Notes: generated by a model from the letters alone, not told the origin. A DNA stretch of 64,000 nt from Pseudoalteromonas rubra (GCF_005887095.1 NZ_PNCI01000041.1:1-64000), one strand, 5' to 3'. Shown: positions 1 to 9,723, numbered from the stretch's first letter. Program-made: numbers and translations.

Positions 1-240
1 AACTAACTTGAAAAACACCGAAAACCCCAAATATAAAAGACATAAACAACAAAAAAATTATTACTGAAATCTTATGAAAGTTACTCTTCATTGGGGCTCT
101 CTTTTTCAGTGTAACTTAGTTTATTTAACAGCGCTTTCCTTAATTTAAAATTTAGGCTAACGTGAAAGTCTGTATACGTCAATCGCTTTTATCCACATTG
201 TGGCGTTGTTTCCTAAATCATTGAACTAATTTAGTCTTGT

Positions 241-603
241 GTGATCAGCTCGGTATAAGCGGATGGCGCATATGATACCCGAGGCTGTTATGCCGAAGTG
301 GCAGCCAAAAAGGCGACGCTGTGATCCCACCGAGGGTGTAACGCTCAGTTGTGGGAGGGTGGACATGCTCGTAACAGCGCGGTCATTTTAACAAAGCATA
401 TAGGTAGCAGTGAGTGGAAGAAGTGTGTGAACTACCATCAACGTTCACTGGCGAAAACAGCAATATACCGGTATAAACAGCTAATGGGTGACAAACTGAT
501 CAGTCGTGAATTCAATCAGCAGCACACTGAAGCGATGATCAAAGTGAAAGTGCTCAACAGAATGGCTGGGGTAGGTATGCCTGAATATCAGGGAAACAGC
601 TGA
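241..603 (+). pseudogene. IS5-family transposase, C-terminal relic
   Basis: One reading frame gives a recognisable DDE transposase tail: the ADGAYDT..CY segment, then WEGGHARN, then YHQRSLAKTAIYRYK, ending in NRMAGVGMPEY, as in IS5-type transposases. The frame carries in-frame stops just before ADGAYDT (TAA at 256-258) and after KKATL (TGA at 322-324), and the residues between look scrambled, so the gene is dead. The catalytic N-terminal two thirds are absent from the window's left part. An 84-residue piece could start from TTG at 349 but has no plausible role. Element ends were not identified with certainty. Confidence 0.75.
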
Positions 604-657
604 AATCACAGTGTTGCCTAAGCTATCTGGATTTGATCAACAAGGCCGATACCCCAA

Positions 658-685
658 CAAAAAAGCCTCCTAAAAAAAGGAGGCC
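658..685 (-). terminator. Rho-independent terminator of the chitinase gene
   Basis: On the minus strand GCCTCC and GGAGGC form a six-pair stem (665-670 with 679-684) followed by a run of T. It lies about 50 bases past the chitinase stop codon. Confidence 0.8.
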
Positions 686-733
686 ATTAAGAATGAGAGA
701 GCCTAAAAGGCCCTCAGTAAAAAACGTGATAGA

Positions 734-2176
734 TTATTGCGCTGCAGGTGCCAGTTCCCAGGGTCCAGTCCCATTTGGCTCATCACCGCGAGTCCACCAC
801 TTCGCAACATACACTTTCCCATTAAAGCTGGCCTTATCGCCTTTCAGGTAAACCTTATTCGCTTCCCATGCAGCTACATTATCAACCGGAGGTTTGTCAT
901 CTGGCGGCGGCAAGTTATCAACCACTGTGACAACCGGCCACCCGGTGTGTGATCCATAGAAGTTAGTCACGCATTTTTCGTAATCGCCTTCAACAAGTGC
1001 GGAATAAGCGGTCTGATAGCCCACCAGTTTACATTCAAACGAGAACCCTCCCGGACGGTCGGCATAGTATTCCCAGTTTGCTTCCCAGTTGGTGTAAAGT
1101 ACTTCACCGGCACCATCCAGATTCAAACTACCAAAGGGCGTTTGCTGCCAGCAGGTATTTTCTTCATCGCTTTCAACCGGAATGTTGTAATAATGCGACA
1201 ACCCTTCCCAGTAGCGAATACGATTGACCGGCTGGCCTTTGTTTTTATTGTGATCACCACATTCGATACCGCCATTAATGACGTTGATTGTGGTGCCAAA
1301 GCCGTAGCCAATACCGGCATTCAGCTCAGTCTGAGATGGCACCCAGGTACGGTCAATCACATGTAGCATCGCCGGTTTTGGAGCCTGAGGGGTCAGGAAA
1401 AACCAAATTGCAGAGGCCAGGTTGAGCCAGGAATCGGCAACCAGGGCCGGATTATTCAGCAACACGGTCGCATCACCGTCAAACATGGCTTCAGAGAACA
1501 TGCCATAGTTAAAATGGTAAGACAGTTGTTTGGCGCCACGACCAAAATATCCTTGCCCGCTCGCACATGGCCAGCGTCGGTTTTGCCAGTCATTCTGACC
1601 GCACCCAGTAGTATAACCAGGTTGCCCTTCAGACCAGCCCATTTCACGCACATGCACCAGGGCTTGCTGCCACTCTTCTAATCTCAGCGGGTTATCCGAG
1701 ACATTGTCTTTGGCTATGTGGCCGCCGGTTTCCTGTGCAAAATGTGCAAACGCGGTAACAATTGATTTTTTACAAATGGCGTCCGCATTGCGACCATCCG
1801 TATAGTCACCACAAAACGCCGGAAACTTGCCTATAGCACGCAAAAAGCGCGTATAAGTGTATTCCGGTGCTGCCATTTGGGTCAGAAAATCCCACTCACT
1901 CTGACCAAATACCCGTTCTACGCGCTTTACGTTTTCGGGGTTAGAGGCGGCGCCAGGCACAATGGCGTCAACCACAGTATTGCTGCGGGTTTTTAGTGCC
2001 TGTGCCCACACGCTATACATTGGGTTTGAGGTCAGGGTAGCTTCTGCTGCCTGAAGCCCAGCCCGATCCAGTAAATAGGCACCAGAGTTGTTCGGATCTG
2101 GCTGAACATTGAGTGCCAGTGCAGGCGCGCTGATACACGCCATGACCGCCAGGCAAACGGAGTTAAGTTTTTTCAT
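734..2176 (-). CDS. Secreted GH19 chitinase with C-terminal CBM5/12
   Basis: Hydrolyses chitin outside the cell. Residues 1-21 are a signal peptide ending APALA. The GH19 catalytic domain covers about 75-400, with the family acid motif AHFAQETGGH (Glu149 the likely proton donor) and the substrate-binding stretch YFGRGAKQLSYHFNYG at 210-225. A Pro/Asp linker leads to a carbohydrate-binding module at about 434-480 with AKWWT aromatic residues typical of CBM5/12. At 480 residues it is a normal multidomain bacterial GH19. The ATG at 2176 has an AGGA-type ribosome site. It is a single gene with its own terminator and no linked chitin genes here. Confidence 0.92.
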   Translation of the reverse strand: MKKLNSVCLAVMACISAPALALNVQPDPNNSGAYLLDRAGLQAAEATLTSNPMYSVWAQALKTRSNTVVDAIVPGAASNPENVKRVERVFGQSEWDFLTQMAAPEYTYTRFLRAIGKFPAFCGDYTDGRNADAICKKSIVTAFAHFAQETGGHIAKDNVSDNPLRLEEWQQALVHVREMGWSEGQPGYTTGCGQNDWQNRRWPCASGQGYFGRGAKQLSYHFNYGMFSEAMFDGDATVLLNNPALVADSWLNLASAIWFFLTPQAPKPAMLHVIDRTWVPSQTELNAGIGYGFGTTINVINGGIECGDHNKNKGQPVNRIRYWEGLSHYYNIPVESDEENTCWQQTPFGSLNLDGAGEVLYTNWEANWEYYADRPGGFSFECKLVGYQTAYSALVEGDYEKCVTNFYGSHTGWPVVTVVDNLPPPDDKPPVDNVAAWEANKVYLKGDKASFNGKVYVAKWWTRGDEPNGTGPWELAPAAQ

Positions 2177-2473
2177 AGGACATCCTTTACATGTTGTTGT
2201 GATTCAGGTTGCGACTGTCATATCGCGCCCTGAATTAAATTGTTATCGTTCTGTTTAACAGTACGTCATCACAAATAATTGCAGCGTACGCAACCATCAT
2301 TCAGACACACCATTGTCACAATTATTACCAAGATGACATCGCTGTCAACGACAGATGAACATAAAACACACTATTTTCGTACCTATTTTGTACAGTTTTT
2401 TTTGAACGCCTTTGTTTTCAATTAATAAATGCTGCAAAATGACTACTCAGTAAATGACACTAGGCAGTAGCGC

Positions 2474-3034
2474 ATGATTTCTATCCTTCCTCTCGATACC
2501 TCCCATTATCAGGCGGTCATCGACCTCGGCAATCTGGTCCACGGGGACAATTACCTCGATATGGCGGGTATTAAAATGATGCACCAACGGGGCACCAAAA
2601 ATGATTTGAATGCCTCATTTGTGGCGATCGACGAGTCGCAACAGGTGGTTGGGTTCAGAACTTCCTATAGCGCAGGCCAGTGGCCTATAGACAAGTGGTG
2701 CTCACCTGCACTGTGGCCAGTTGATGAGGAGCACATGGCATACTTTAAGTGTATAGCCATTCACCCTGATGCGCAGGGACAGGGGATTGGACCTAAGTTA
2801 CTCAACGCATCTGTCGAGGTATTGAAACAACAAGGCGCACAAGCCGGGGTCTCCCATCTGTGGATGCAAAGCCCGGGCAACGGAGCCGTGAAATACTTCA
2901 CTAAAGCGGGTGGAAAGCTCGTTAAAGTTCACGATGATCGCTGGTTAGATCTGACCTTATATGAGGGATATCGCTGCACGCTTTGCGATACTGAATGCCA
3001 TTGCCAGGCTGCTGAAATGGTACTGGAGTTCTGA
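2474..3034 (+). CDS. GNAT-family N-acetyltransferase with Cys-rich tail
   Basis: Acetyl-CoA dependent acetyltransferase of unknown substrate. The acetyl-CoA loop is seen as HPDAQGQGIGPKLL at about residues 98-111. Its stop overlaps the start of the next gene (TGATG), so the two are translationally coupled and the acetyltransferase may act on a substrate or product of that oxidase. The last 20 residues contain Cys168, Cys171, Cys175, His176 and Cys177, a CxxCxxxCHC arrangement that could hold a metal ion. This tail is not part of the GNAT fold as I know it. Family assignment is firm, substrate unknown. Confidence 0.82.
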   Translation: MISILPLDTSHYQAVIDLGNLVHGDNYLDMAGIKMMHQRGTKNDLNASFVAIDESQQVVGFRTSYSAGQWPIDKWCSPALWPVDEEHMAYFKCIAIHPDAQGQGIGPKLLNASVEVLKQQGAQAGVSHLWMQSPGNGAVKYFTKAGGKLVKVHDDRWLDLTLYEGYRCTLCDTECHCQAAEMVLEF

Positions 3035-4368
3035 TGCAAACTTTCGATCCCCTAAGTGCAGCCCATTGTCAGGGTCAGGAATTCGCGCCAAGTTACTGGG
3101 CCGCAACACAGCCCCTGCCAACAGCAAACCCCGCACCCGAAACATCTGAACACTTTGATGTAGCCATCATTGGTGGCGGATTCAGTGGGTTATTAAGTGC
3201 TTACTATCTGGCCAAAAACTATCAGCAAAAAGTGTGTGTACTGGAAGCCAACCAGGTTGGCTTTGGCGCCAGTGCGCGTAATGCTGGGTTTGCACTGCCC
3301 GGCTCGGGACGGCTTGGTTATGGCGATTATGCAAAACGTTGGGGGCTAGACGTTAGCCGTGGCATTTACGATGAGTTTCAGGGTGGCGTTAACCGAGTTA
3401 GATCGCTCATTGATGAACACAAAATCGACTGTGACGCACAGGCATCGGGTTATCTGAAAATAGCGCATAATGCTCAGGCTTATGCCAACTTGCAAAGTGC
3501 TGCGCGGTTTATCTCAGATAATTTTGGCGGTGAAAGTAGTCAACTGCTCAGCAGGGCAGAACTCGACGCGCAGTTTATGCTGAATCACCACGCTCATGGT
3601 GCCATGCGTTATGAGAATGGCTTTGGTTTGCACCCGCTCAAACTCCTGCTCGGCTATCGTGACATGGCTATTAAAGCCGGTGTAACCTTGTTTGAACAAA
3701 GCCTGGTCAGCAAGGTTAAACACGGTCAGCGTCACACGCTGAGTGTAAACGATCAGGAAATCAGTGCAGATAAGCTGCTTTATACTGGAAATGCTTATAA
3801 CAACAAACACAGCCATCCTTTGATCGATAACCGCTACCTGCCTATCCTCAGCAGTATCTTTGTAACACGCCCGCTCAGCGAGGATGAGCTAAAGCAAACA
3901 GGTCTGAGGACACATCAGGTGGTAATGGATACGCGCAGGCTAAAATATTATTATCGGCTGCTGCCAGATCACCGCCTGCTGTTTGGCGGACGAGGCGCAG
4001 TATTTGCCAAAGATCAGCACAAAACCAAGTATCTGACTCACCTTAAAACAGCACTGGCCGAGTGTTTTCCATGCCTCAAAGGTATACCACATGATTATTA
4101 CTGGCACGGTTATATTGCCGCGGCACTGGACGATATGCCCCATGTCTTTTTTGAGGACAATGTGGGATATATTTTGGGTTACTGTGGCTCAGGCGTATCA
4201 TTTAGCTCCCAGGCTGCCTACCGGTTGGCACAACTGGCAATGAAAGATACCGTGCCTGATTTACCCCTGTTCCAGCGGCCTTTGCCCAGGATCCCCTTTC
4301 CTCAGCTTCGTCGCTTCGGGCAATTGGGTTACTATCATCTGGCGCAAGTACAGGATAAGTTCTCATAA
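3034..4368 (+). CDS. FAD-dependent oxidoreductase, DAO family (PuuB-like)
   Basis: Flavin amine or amino-acid oxidase. A Rossmann FAD site, DVAIIGGGFSGLLSAYYLA, lies at about residues 43-61, followed by the glutamate that binds the ribose (VLEANQVGFGASARNAGF), as in gamma-glutamylputrescine oxidase and sarcosine-type oxidases. The C-terminal flavin segment GYCGSGVSFSSQAAYRLA is also present. At 444 residues it fits the family. It is coupled to the upstream acetyltransferase by a TGATG overlap. No other putrescine-pathway gene is nearby, so the exact amine is not known. Confidence 0.85.
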   Translation: MQTFDPLSAAHCQGQEFAPSYWAATQPLPTANPAPETSEHFDVAIIGGGFSGLLSAYYLAKNYQQKVCVLEANQVGFGASARNAGFALPGSGRLGYGDYAKRWGLDVSRGIYDEFQGGVNRVRSLIDEHKIDCDAQASGYLKIAHNAQAYANLQSAARFISDNFGGESSQLLSRAELDAQFMLNHHAHGAMRYENGFGLHPLKLLLGYRDMAIKAGVTLFEQSLVSKVKHGQRHTLSVNDQEISADKLLYTGNAYNNKHSHPLIDNRYLPILSSIFVTRPLSEDELKQTGLRTHQVVMDTRRLKYYYRLLPDHRLLFGGRGAVFAKDQHKTKYLTHLKTALAECFPCLKGIPHDYYWHGYIAAALDDMPHVFFEDNVGYILGYCGSGVSFSSQAAYRLAQLAMKDTVPDLPLFQRPLPRIPFPQLRRFGQLGYYHLAQVQDKFS

Positions 4369-4462
4369 CAGTTATTGACAAAACATCAACACAAGGTTAA
4401 TTTTGAATTGCGAAATTTTTTCGCTAAGGAAAACACAAAAACCATTTGGAGATACAATAACA

Positions 4463-4612
4463 ATGTTAAAGCTAAACAAAAAACCACTAAAAAGCTTATC
4501 TCATAAACAACTGCAGCATGCAGAGAAAAACACACCACATGTTGCAGGTGGTACAGGCACAACAAGCTGGACTTGTCCTGGTTCAAGCCCATGTCAGGAT
4601 AAATTTGAGTAA
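4463..4612 (+). CDS. Probable RiPP precursor peptide with double-glycine leader
   Basis: A 49-residue peptide. Residues 1-30 form a Lys/Leu-rich leader (MLKLNKKPLKSLS...) ending in VAGG, the double-glycine processing site of peptidase-containing ABC exporters. The 19-residue core carries Trp36, Cys38, Cys44 and six Ser/Thr residues, which suits a disulfide or thioether peptide. The layout resembles the 'LNKKxLKxLS' natural-product precursors of marine Gammaproteobacteria. I chose ATG 4463 because the leader motif begins there; a GGAG lies 11 bases upstream. No modification or export gene is in the window, so the product and activity are inferred only. Confidence 0.65.
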   Translation: MLKLNKKPLKSLSHKQLQHAEKNTPHVAGGTGTTSWTCPGSSPCQDKFE

Positions 4613-4754
4613 TATTATCCAGTGTCAGTAGCTGGCAGCGCATCAAGCCCAGCTACTTTTAATTCATTTTACACAAAGCTCCCTCTGCGAGGCCAGTTCA
4701 AACATCACCGTATTACGTCAAATCAATGACTAGGTATTAAATCAAGCATACTTG

Positions 4755-5447
4755 CTACCAAGGTATCGCGAGCCCTTGATAGTCGTAAAAACCGCCACTT
4801 TGCGCCTCATGTAATTCATCAAGAACATGTTTAAGCCCTTGTGCAGACTCCTCTGCCGAGATGAGCGCATTGGGCCCACCCATATCGGTTTTAACCCAAC
4901 CCGGATGCAGCGCCACGGTTTTTATTCCTTCAGGTAACAGGTCATTGGAGAGACTCTTGATCACCGAATTTAACGCCGCTTTTGAACTGCGATAGATGTA
5001 TCCGCCCCCTTTCGTGTTGTTGGTCATACTACCGACTTTGGATGAGAGCACCGCAAAGGTCTTTAACTTACCCAGTCTTAGTTGCGGGGTGAGTGCCTCT
5101 GCCAATTTTAACGGTGCAATCACATTAACTTCCATAACACGCTTCCACTGTTCTACATCACAGTCGCCAAACGCATAACCTTTCGGACCGTAGACACCGG
5201 CATTGTTTATCACCAAATCAATGGGCACATCACTAAGCGATGCGGCGAGTTTTGTCATTTGCGCATAGTTAGTGATATCCAGCGCGACTATCTGTAAATG
5301 GCTAAACTGCTGCTCCAGCTGCCACAATGCGTCGGCAGATTGCGGCGCTCTGCAGCTTGCCAATACTCTCCAGCCCTGCTCAAGATACAGCTTAACTAGC
5401 GCAAGCCCAATGCCGCGATTTGCACCTGTGATAAAAAGTGTATTCAT
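4755..5447 (-). CDS. SDR-family oxidoreductase
   Basis: NAD(P)-dependent short-chain dehydrogenase of 230 residues, similar in shape to the C-factor/sniffer-like group. The cofactor motif TGANRGIG is at residues 7-14, NNAG follows at about 85-88, and the catalytic pair is Tyr/Lys in YRSSKAA near residue 155. It starts 11 bases after the histidine kinase gene and is probably the last gene of that operon. Substrate unknown. Confidence 0.85.
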   Translation of the reverse strand: MNTLFITGANRGIGLALVKLYLEQGWRVLASCRAPQSADALWQLEQQFSHLQIVALDITNYAQMTKLAASLSDVPIDLVINNAGVYGPKGYAFGDCDVEQWKRVMEVNVIAPLKLAEALTPQLRLGKLKTFAVLSSKVGSMTNNTKGGGYIYRSSKAALNSVIKSLSNDLLPEGIKTVALHPGWVKTDMGGPNALISAEESAQGLKHVLDELHEAQSGGFYDYQGLAIPW

Positions 5448-5458
5448 AAATGACTACC

Positions 5459-6859
5459 CTATGCCTGATTGCAAAAACGGAGCGTGAATTGCGTTGGGTG
5501 CCTATTATTAATACTTAACGATGCGCTTATTTGCTCACTCAACAACTGCACCAAAATCAGCCCCAGCGTTTTGCTTTCTTCTACCACAAAGCTATCAGGA
5601 ATTCCAACTCCCTGATCTGAAATCTCAAGCTCAAAACACTCGCCTTCTATGCGCGACATACGAATGCTCAGCGGTCCGCTCTTTTCGTCCGGGTAGGCAT
5701 GTTTAAACACATTGGAGCATAGCTCATTGATGATCAGCCCTAAGGTAATACTCACATTGATAGGCAAGCGCACGTCCTTGACGGCAAACTCCAGCCAGAT
5801 CTTGCTTTTTTCAATCGCATAAGACGCAAAAAGATTTTCCAACAAAGTGTGTGTCACTTGCTCCATATCTACCAAAGAAAAGTCTTGTGATTCATACAAA
5901 GTACGGTGGATCACCGCCATAGACTTAATGCGATTCTGACACTCTAACAGTACATTCTGTGCACGTTCATCCGTCATGGTTTCCGACTGAATACCGATCA
6001 GGCTGTCAATTATTTGAAGGTTGTTTTTTACTCTATGGTGGATCTCAGAAAGCAGCATTTCTTTCTCTTTCAGCGCCTTCATTATTGCCTCTTCCTGCTG
6101 TTTACGCTCAGTGATATCCACCACTGACGCCAGGATCATCAAGCCTTGCTCTGTCTGAATTGGGTTTAAACCAATCTCCAATGGAATTTCTCTGCCGCTT
6201 TTATGTATCCCATACAAATCGCGACCATGGCCCATGGCCCTCGCCTCAGGATACTCATAATAATGTTCTCGCAAATGTGGGTGCATATCTCTGAATCGCT
6301 CAGGCACTAAAATGCTGACGGGCTGGCCCACCAACTCCTCCCGGCCAAAACCGAAGATCCTTTCAACTGTAGAATTAACCAGTACAATATCACCCACTTT
6401 GTCTGTTAATATCATCCCGTTTGGCGCAGCTTCTACCGCCAAAGACATGATCTGCTCCGCACGTTTACGAGAAGTAATATCGACCACCGCTGCAAGTACC
6501 CAGGTTCCCCTGTCCGTTTCAATTGGGTTCAACCCAATTTCAACCGGGAACTCCAGACCACTTTTGTGTAACCCATATAAATCACGCCCTTTACCCATTG
6601 CTCTTGTCGTCGGTTGGCAAAAATAACTCTGCCGTTGCATTGGGTGTGAATGAGCAAATCGCGTTGGTACCAAGCACTCTATCGACTGACCAATCAATTC
6701 CTCTCTGTTATAACCAAACATGGTTTCGACGGACTGGTTGACCAATACAATCAATCCCTGCTCATCGATCATCACCATGCCATTGGGAGAAGCTTCTACT
6801 GCCAGCTCCATAATTTGTTCGGCATTCTGTTGTTCTGCGTGTCGTATGGGATGTTCCAT
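5459..6859 (-). CDS. Soluble PAS-PAS sensor histidine kinase (HisKA_2 type)
   Basis: No signal peptide or membrane segment, so it senses inside the cell. Two near-duplicate PAS domains occupy about 12-130 and 134-250; both keep the phrases GRDLYG.HKSG and GLNPI.T, showing recent duplication. The phosphoacceptor segment EIHHRVKNNLQ (His274/275) marks the HisKA_2 class, followed by an ATPase domain with N and G boxes (NELCSNVFKHAY, DQGVGIPDS). It begins 3 bases after the response regulator stop, so the regulator is its likely partner. Confidence 0.9.
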   Translation of the reverse strand: MEHPIRHAEQQNAEQIMELAVEASPNGMVMIDEQGLIVLVNQSVETMFGYNREELIGQSIECLVPTRFAHSHPMQRQSYFCQPTTRAMGKGRDLYGLHKSGLEFPVEIGLNPIETDRGTWVLAAVVDITSRKRAEQIMSLAVEAAPNGMILTDKVGDIVLVNSTVERIFGFGREELVGQPVSILVPERFRDMHPHLREHYYEYPEARAMGHGRDLYGIHKSGREIPLEIGLNPIQTEQGLMILASVVDITERKQQEEAIMKALKEKEMLLSEIHHRVKNNLQIIDSLIGIQSETMTDERAQNVLLECQNRIKSMAVIHRTLYESQDFSLVDMEQVTHTLLENLFASYAIEKSKIWLEFAVKDVRLPINVSITLGLIINELCSNVFKHAYPDEKSGPLSIRMSRIEGECFELEISDQGVGIPDSFVVEESKTLGLILVQLLSEQISASLSINNRHPTQFTLRFCNQA

Positions 6860-6862
6860 TGA

Positions 6863-9244
6863 CTACCCCGTTATTTGCGCTTCATCACGTGCAGGCGGTA
6901 CGCTAATTTGGTAGAAGCGACAACCTAAAGCTTGTAGCAGCGAAACCTGAACCGGTGCAATATTACCGCAGACAATTATTGGAATGTTAAATAGCTGACA
7001 AAAAGCCAAAAGTGCTTTTATCGCCGTCTGTTGCTTCTCATTGCCATTGACGTATTCAGTCAATGCGACAGCCAACTTGATGTAATCAGGCGGCTGCTCT
7101 GTGAAGCTATCAAAGCAGATGCTGCCTCGCCCAAATCCGGCAAGTATGCAACGGACTCCCAATGTACGTAGTGCCCCTAATACAGATATCACCTCAGCAC
7201 GCTCACCCGGTTGAAACTCCAAGTACTCAATTAATATCTGCGATGCTTCAATATGGTGTTGCGTGCAAAGAGCGTCTAACGTCATAACAAAACCAGGATC
7301 TCGTAGTTGGCGACTGTCTACAACAAGTGCCTGATGTACCCCTTTACGTGAGACCACTTGCATCATAAACCGGCACAATACAGCGTGATTAAACAAGTCA
7401 AGAACATCCAGATCTAAAGCCAACTCAAGTAATTCATCAACAAGCAACACCGAGCCATCCGCCTGCTCCCAAACAATGCTGTTTACCTCATATAAAACGT
7501 GCCTATCAATAAACCCCAGAACGCAGTCTGTCTTCATATCCAACTGATGCGCGTTTAAGGCCGATAGATAAGATTCTTTACGTACTTGTGCCTGCTCCAG
7601 CATATGTTGGAGCCGTTCATCAAAGTAGCTAATTTTACACTTACCCTTGTGTTTGGCGCTGTACATGGCCACATCCGCTTTCTCAATCAATTCATCGGCA
7701 TCTAACGCATCTTTTGGATACAGGCTGACACCAATGCTGGCTCCCACGCCTACTCTTTGTTCACCAACCTGAACCGGTTTTGCTATCCATGACAATAACT
7801 TATCAGCCAGTCGCTCACACACTCTCCCATCTTTTATTCCTTCTAAAACAAGAATAAATTCATCGCCACCAAACCGCGCAACGGTATCGCAAGTTCTAAC
7901 CCGAGATTCGATACGCTGTGCTACCGTCTCCAGTACTTTGTCACCCATTTGGTGACCAAAGCTATCGTTAACTTGCTTAAACCCATCCAGGTCGATGAAC
8001 ATCACTGCTACCATGGTATTGTCTTGTTGAGCCGTGACTAACGCTTTACCGAGCCTGGAAACCAGCAAAGTTCTATTAGGCAGCCCGGTAAGTGGGTCGT
8101 AATAAGCAATTCTGGAGAGTTCATCATTTGCGCTTTTCAACGCTGATACATCGGCAACCATCATGACATAGTCGCAATGATGATCATCACAGTTCAGGCT
8201 ACTAACGTGGATCTGAAAAAAACGCGGGGGTGCAGAGTCAGAGTTAAATTCAAGATTGCCCTGCCACCCCCCCTGTTGGGCCAGCTGTTGCCAAAGCTCA
8301 TGTTCGGGGTCCAGTGGCAGACAAGGCACCCGCGTGCCTGTTAACTCTGAACGAGGTTGTCCAACTAGTTGGGCAAATGCCCAATTACAGGATTCAATTT
8401 CAAACTGACGGTTAAATATCACCACCCCTTCGGCGGAGCTTTCAAAAATACTACTGGCCTGTTTAAGCTTCGCTTCTACCTGATGACGACCAGTCACATC
8501 CTGCAATACACCTACAAGCCGGGTAATGCGATTGCTCTGGTCCATCTGAGCGCGTCCATATAACCTGTACCATTGTTGCTCAGCACTCTTTACGTCGCTA
8601 ACATTCAGTTCTTTTTGCAATCTGAACTCAGTTTCGACCTCTAGTACTTCCCCCTGCTTAAGCCGCTCTAGTGCTTGCTCAACCGCAGTTAAGTCTCGCT
8701 TATCAACCCGAGCTAGAAAACTCTGCCAGCTCGAGTGCGTTTGCAGCGTGCCATCCGTACTTTTTTCAATCAGTAGCTCCTGAGTGCCTTCAATCGAGAC
8801 CCAGCTGGTCAAGTCACCTGCGGCAAGCGCCATAGATAGATCTTCTTCATTCTGACGTTGTACCTGTTCTGTCTCGTAGCGCTGAAGTGCTACCTGAATT
8901 GATGCATTGAGTTCACGTTCAGAAAAAGGCTTAAGCAAGTAACCGTAAGGTTTCGTAATTTTAGCCTTGTTGATAGTACTGGCCTCTGAATTGGCCGTCA
9001 GAAAAATAATTGGAATGTTATATTTCTTATTCAAGACACTAGCAAGTTCTATCCCGTCCATTGGCCCTTTAATATGTATATCCATCAGGATCAGGTCGGG
9101 AAGCCACTGCTCAATTGAGGCAAGCGCCTTTTCTGCGCTGGATGCCATTCCTGTGACAACGTACCCGAACTTGCTCAGGCGGCGTTTAATATCAAACGCC
9201 ACTATACTTTCGTCTTCAACGATCAATATTTTCTCACCCGCCAT
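6863..9244 (-). CDS. Response regulator with PAS, GGDEF and degenerate EAL-like domains
   Basis: Likely makes c-di-GMP in response to the adjoining kinase. An N-terminal receiver domain has acidic residues near 10-11, phospho-Asp55 (LILMDI) and Lys105. One or two PAS domains cover about 140-370. The diguanylate cyclase domain (about 375-540) has an intact GGDEF at 459-463 and an RxxD product-inhibition site at 450-453. The last 230 residues follow an EAL-domain pattern, but the ExL signature, the DDFG loop (here AGFGRGS) and the usual metal ligands are missing, so phosphodiesterase activity is unlikely. First gene of a three-gene operon. Confidence 0.88.
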   Translation of the reverse strand: MAGEKILIVEDESIVAFDIKRRLSKFGYVVTGMASSAEKALASIEQWLPDLILMDIHIKGPMDGIELASVLNKKYNIPIIFLTANSEASTINKAKITKPYGYLLKPFSERELNASIQVALQRYETEQVQRQNEEDLSMALAAGDLTSWVSIEGTQELLIEKSTDGTLQTHSSWQSFLARVDKRDLTAVEQALERLKQGEVLEVETEFRLQKELNVSDVKSAEQQWYRLYGRAQMDQSNRITRLVGVLQDVTGRHQVEAKLKQASSIFESSAEGVVIFNRQFEIESCNWAFAQLVGQPRSELTGTRVPCLPLDPEHELWQQLAQQGGWQGNLEFNSDSAPPRFFQIHVSSLNCDDHHCDYVMMVADVSALKSANDELSRIAYYDPLTGLPNRTLLVSRLGKALVTAQQDNTMVAVMFIDLDGFKQVNDSFGHQMGDKVLETVAQRIESRVRTCDTVARFGGDEFILVLEGIKDGRVCERLADKLLSWIAKPVQVGEQRVGVGASIGVSLYPKDALDADELIEKADVAMYSAKHKGKCKISYFDERLQHMLEQAQVRKESYLSALNAHQLDMKTDCVLGFIDRHVLYEVNSIVWEQADGSVLLVDELLELALDLDVLDLFNHAVLCRFMMQVVSRKGVHQALVVDSRQLRDPGFVMTLDALCTQHHIEASQILIEYLEFQPGERAEVISVLGALRTLGVRCILAGFGRGSICFDSFTEQPPDYIKLAVALTEYVNGNEKQQTAIKALLAFCQLFNIPIIVCGNIAPVQVSLLQALGCRFYQISVPPARDEAQITG

Positions 9245-9338
9245 CCCCGCTCCAACTCAATTCCAATACTAAATAGTACAATTGAAGTGTAGAAGAGAGT
9301 GAGAAAACGACCAATGACAAAGCAACATTAAAAATAAT

Positions 9339-9716
9339 TTATTCGCAAAGCCAGCTCAGTGCGGCACCTTTTTCTTCAAAGTAGCGCGACTCCCCGTTTA
9401 CAAACCAGTTTCCGACCTTGGCAGCCAGTTTTTGCCAACGGCTGTTTCCTAATACCGCTATTTTATAAAAGTCATGGCTGTGGCGCAGTGCCAGTGCTAC
9501 ATCGTCCCAGGCTGCATGCAGCTCCCAGCCCTCAAATTCAGTGACGTCGACCAGTACCCTGATTTGCTGCCCGGCTGCCGCTCTCAGCGCGCTGTCAATC
9601 ACAGCCTTAATAGTCATATAATCTGCATGACTAACCTTACCGAGCGCTTTAAAACTCATTAAAAGACCGCCATTCAGGCGTTCGGTATCAACAGAGATAG
9701 AATGAAAGCGCTCCAT
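9339..9716 (-). CDS. SpoIIAA-like STAS-fold protein
   Basis: A 125-residue protein of the SpoIIAA-like/DUF3478 group: the phrases VLVDVTEFEGWELHAAWDD and KIAVLGNSRWQK are typical, with the final aromatic-acidic segment RYFEEKGAALSWL. Members are small cytosolic proteins of uncertain role, some lipid-binding. It lies 7 bases downstream of the broken LysE gene and would be co-transcribed with it. Confidence 0.8.
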   Translation of the reverse strand: MERFHSISVDTERLNGGLLMSFKALGKVSHADYMTIKAVIDSALRAAAGQQIRVLVDVTEFEGWELHAAWDDVALALRHSHDFYKIAVLGNSRWQKLAAKVGNWFVNGESRYFEEKGAALSWLCE

Positions 9717-9723
9717 AGCAGCC

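Noticed and set aside
349..603. 84-residue frame as an intact gene
   Set aside because: It is only the tail of a transposase whose upstream frame has stops; no separate start signal.
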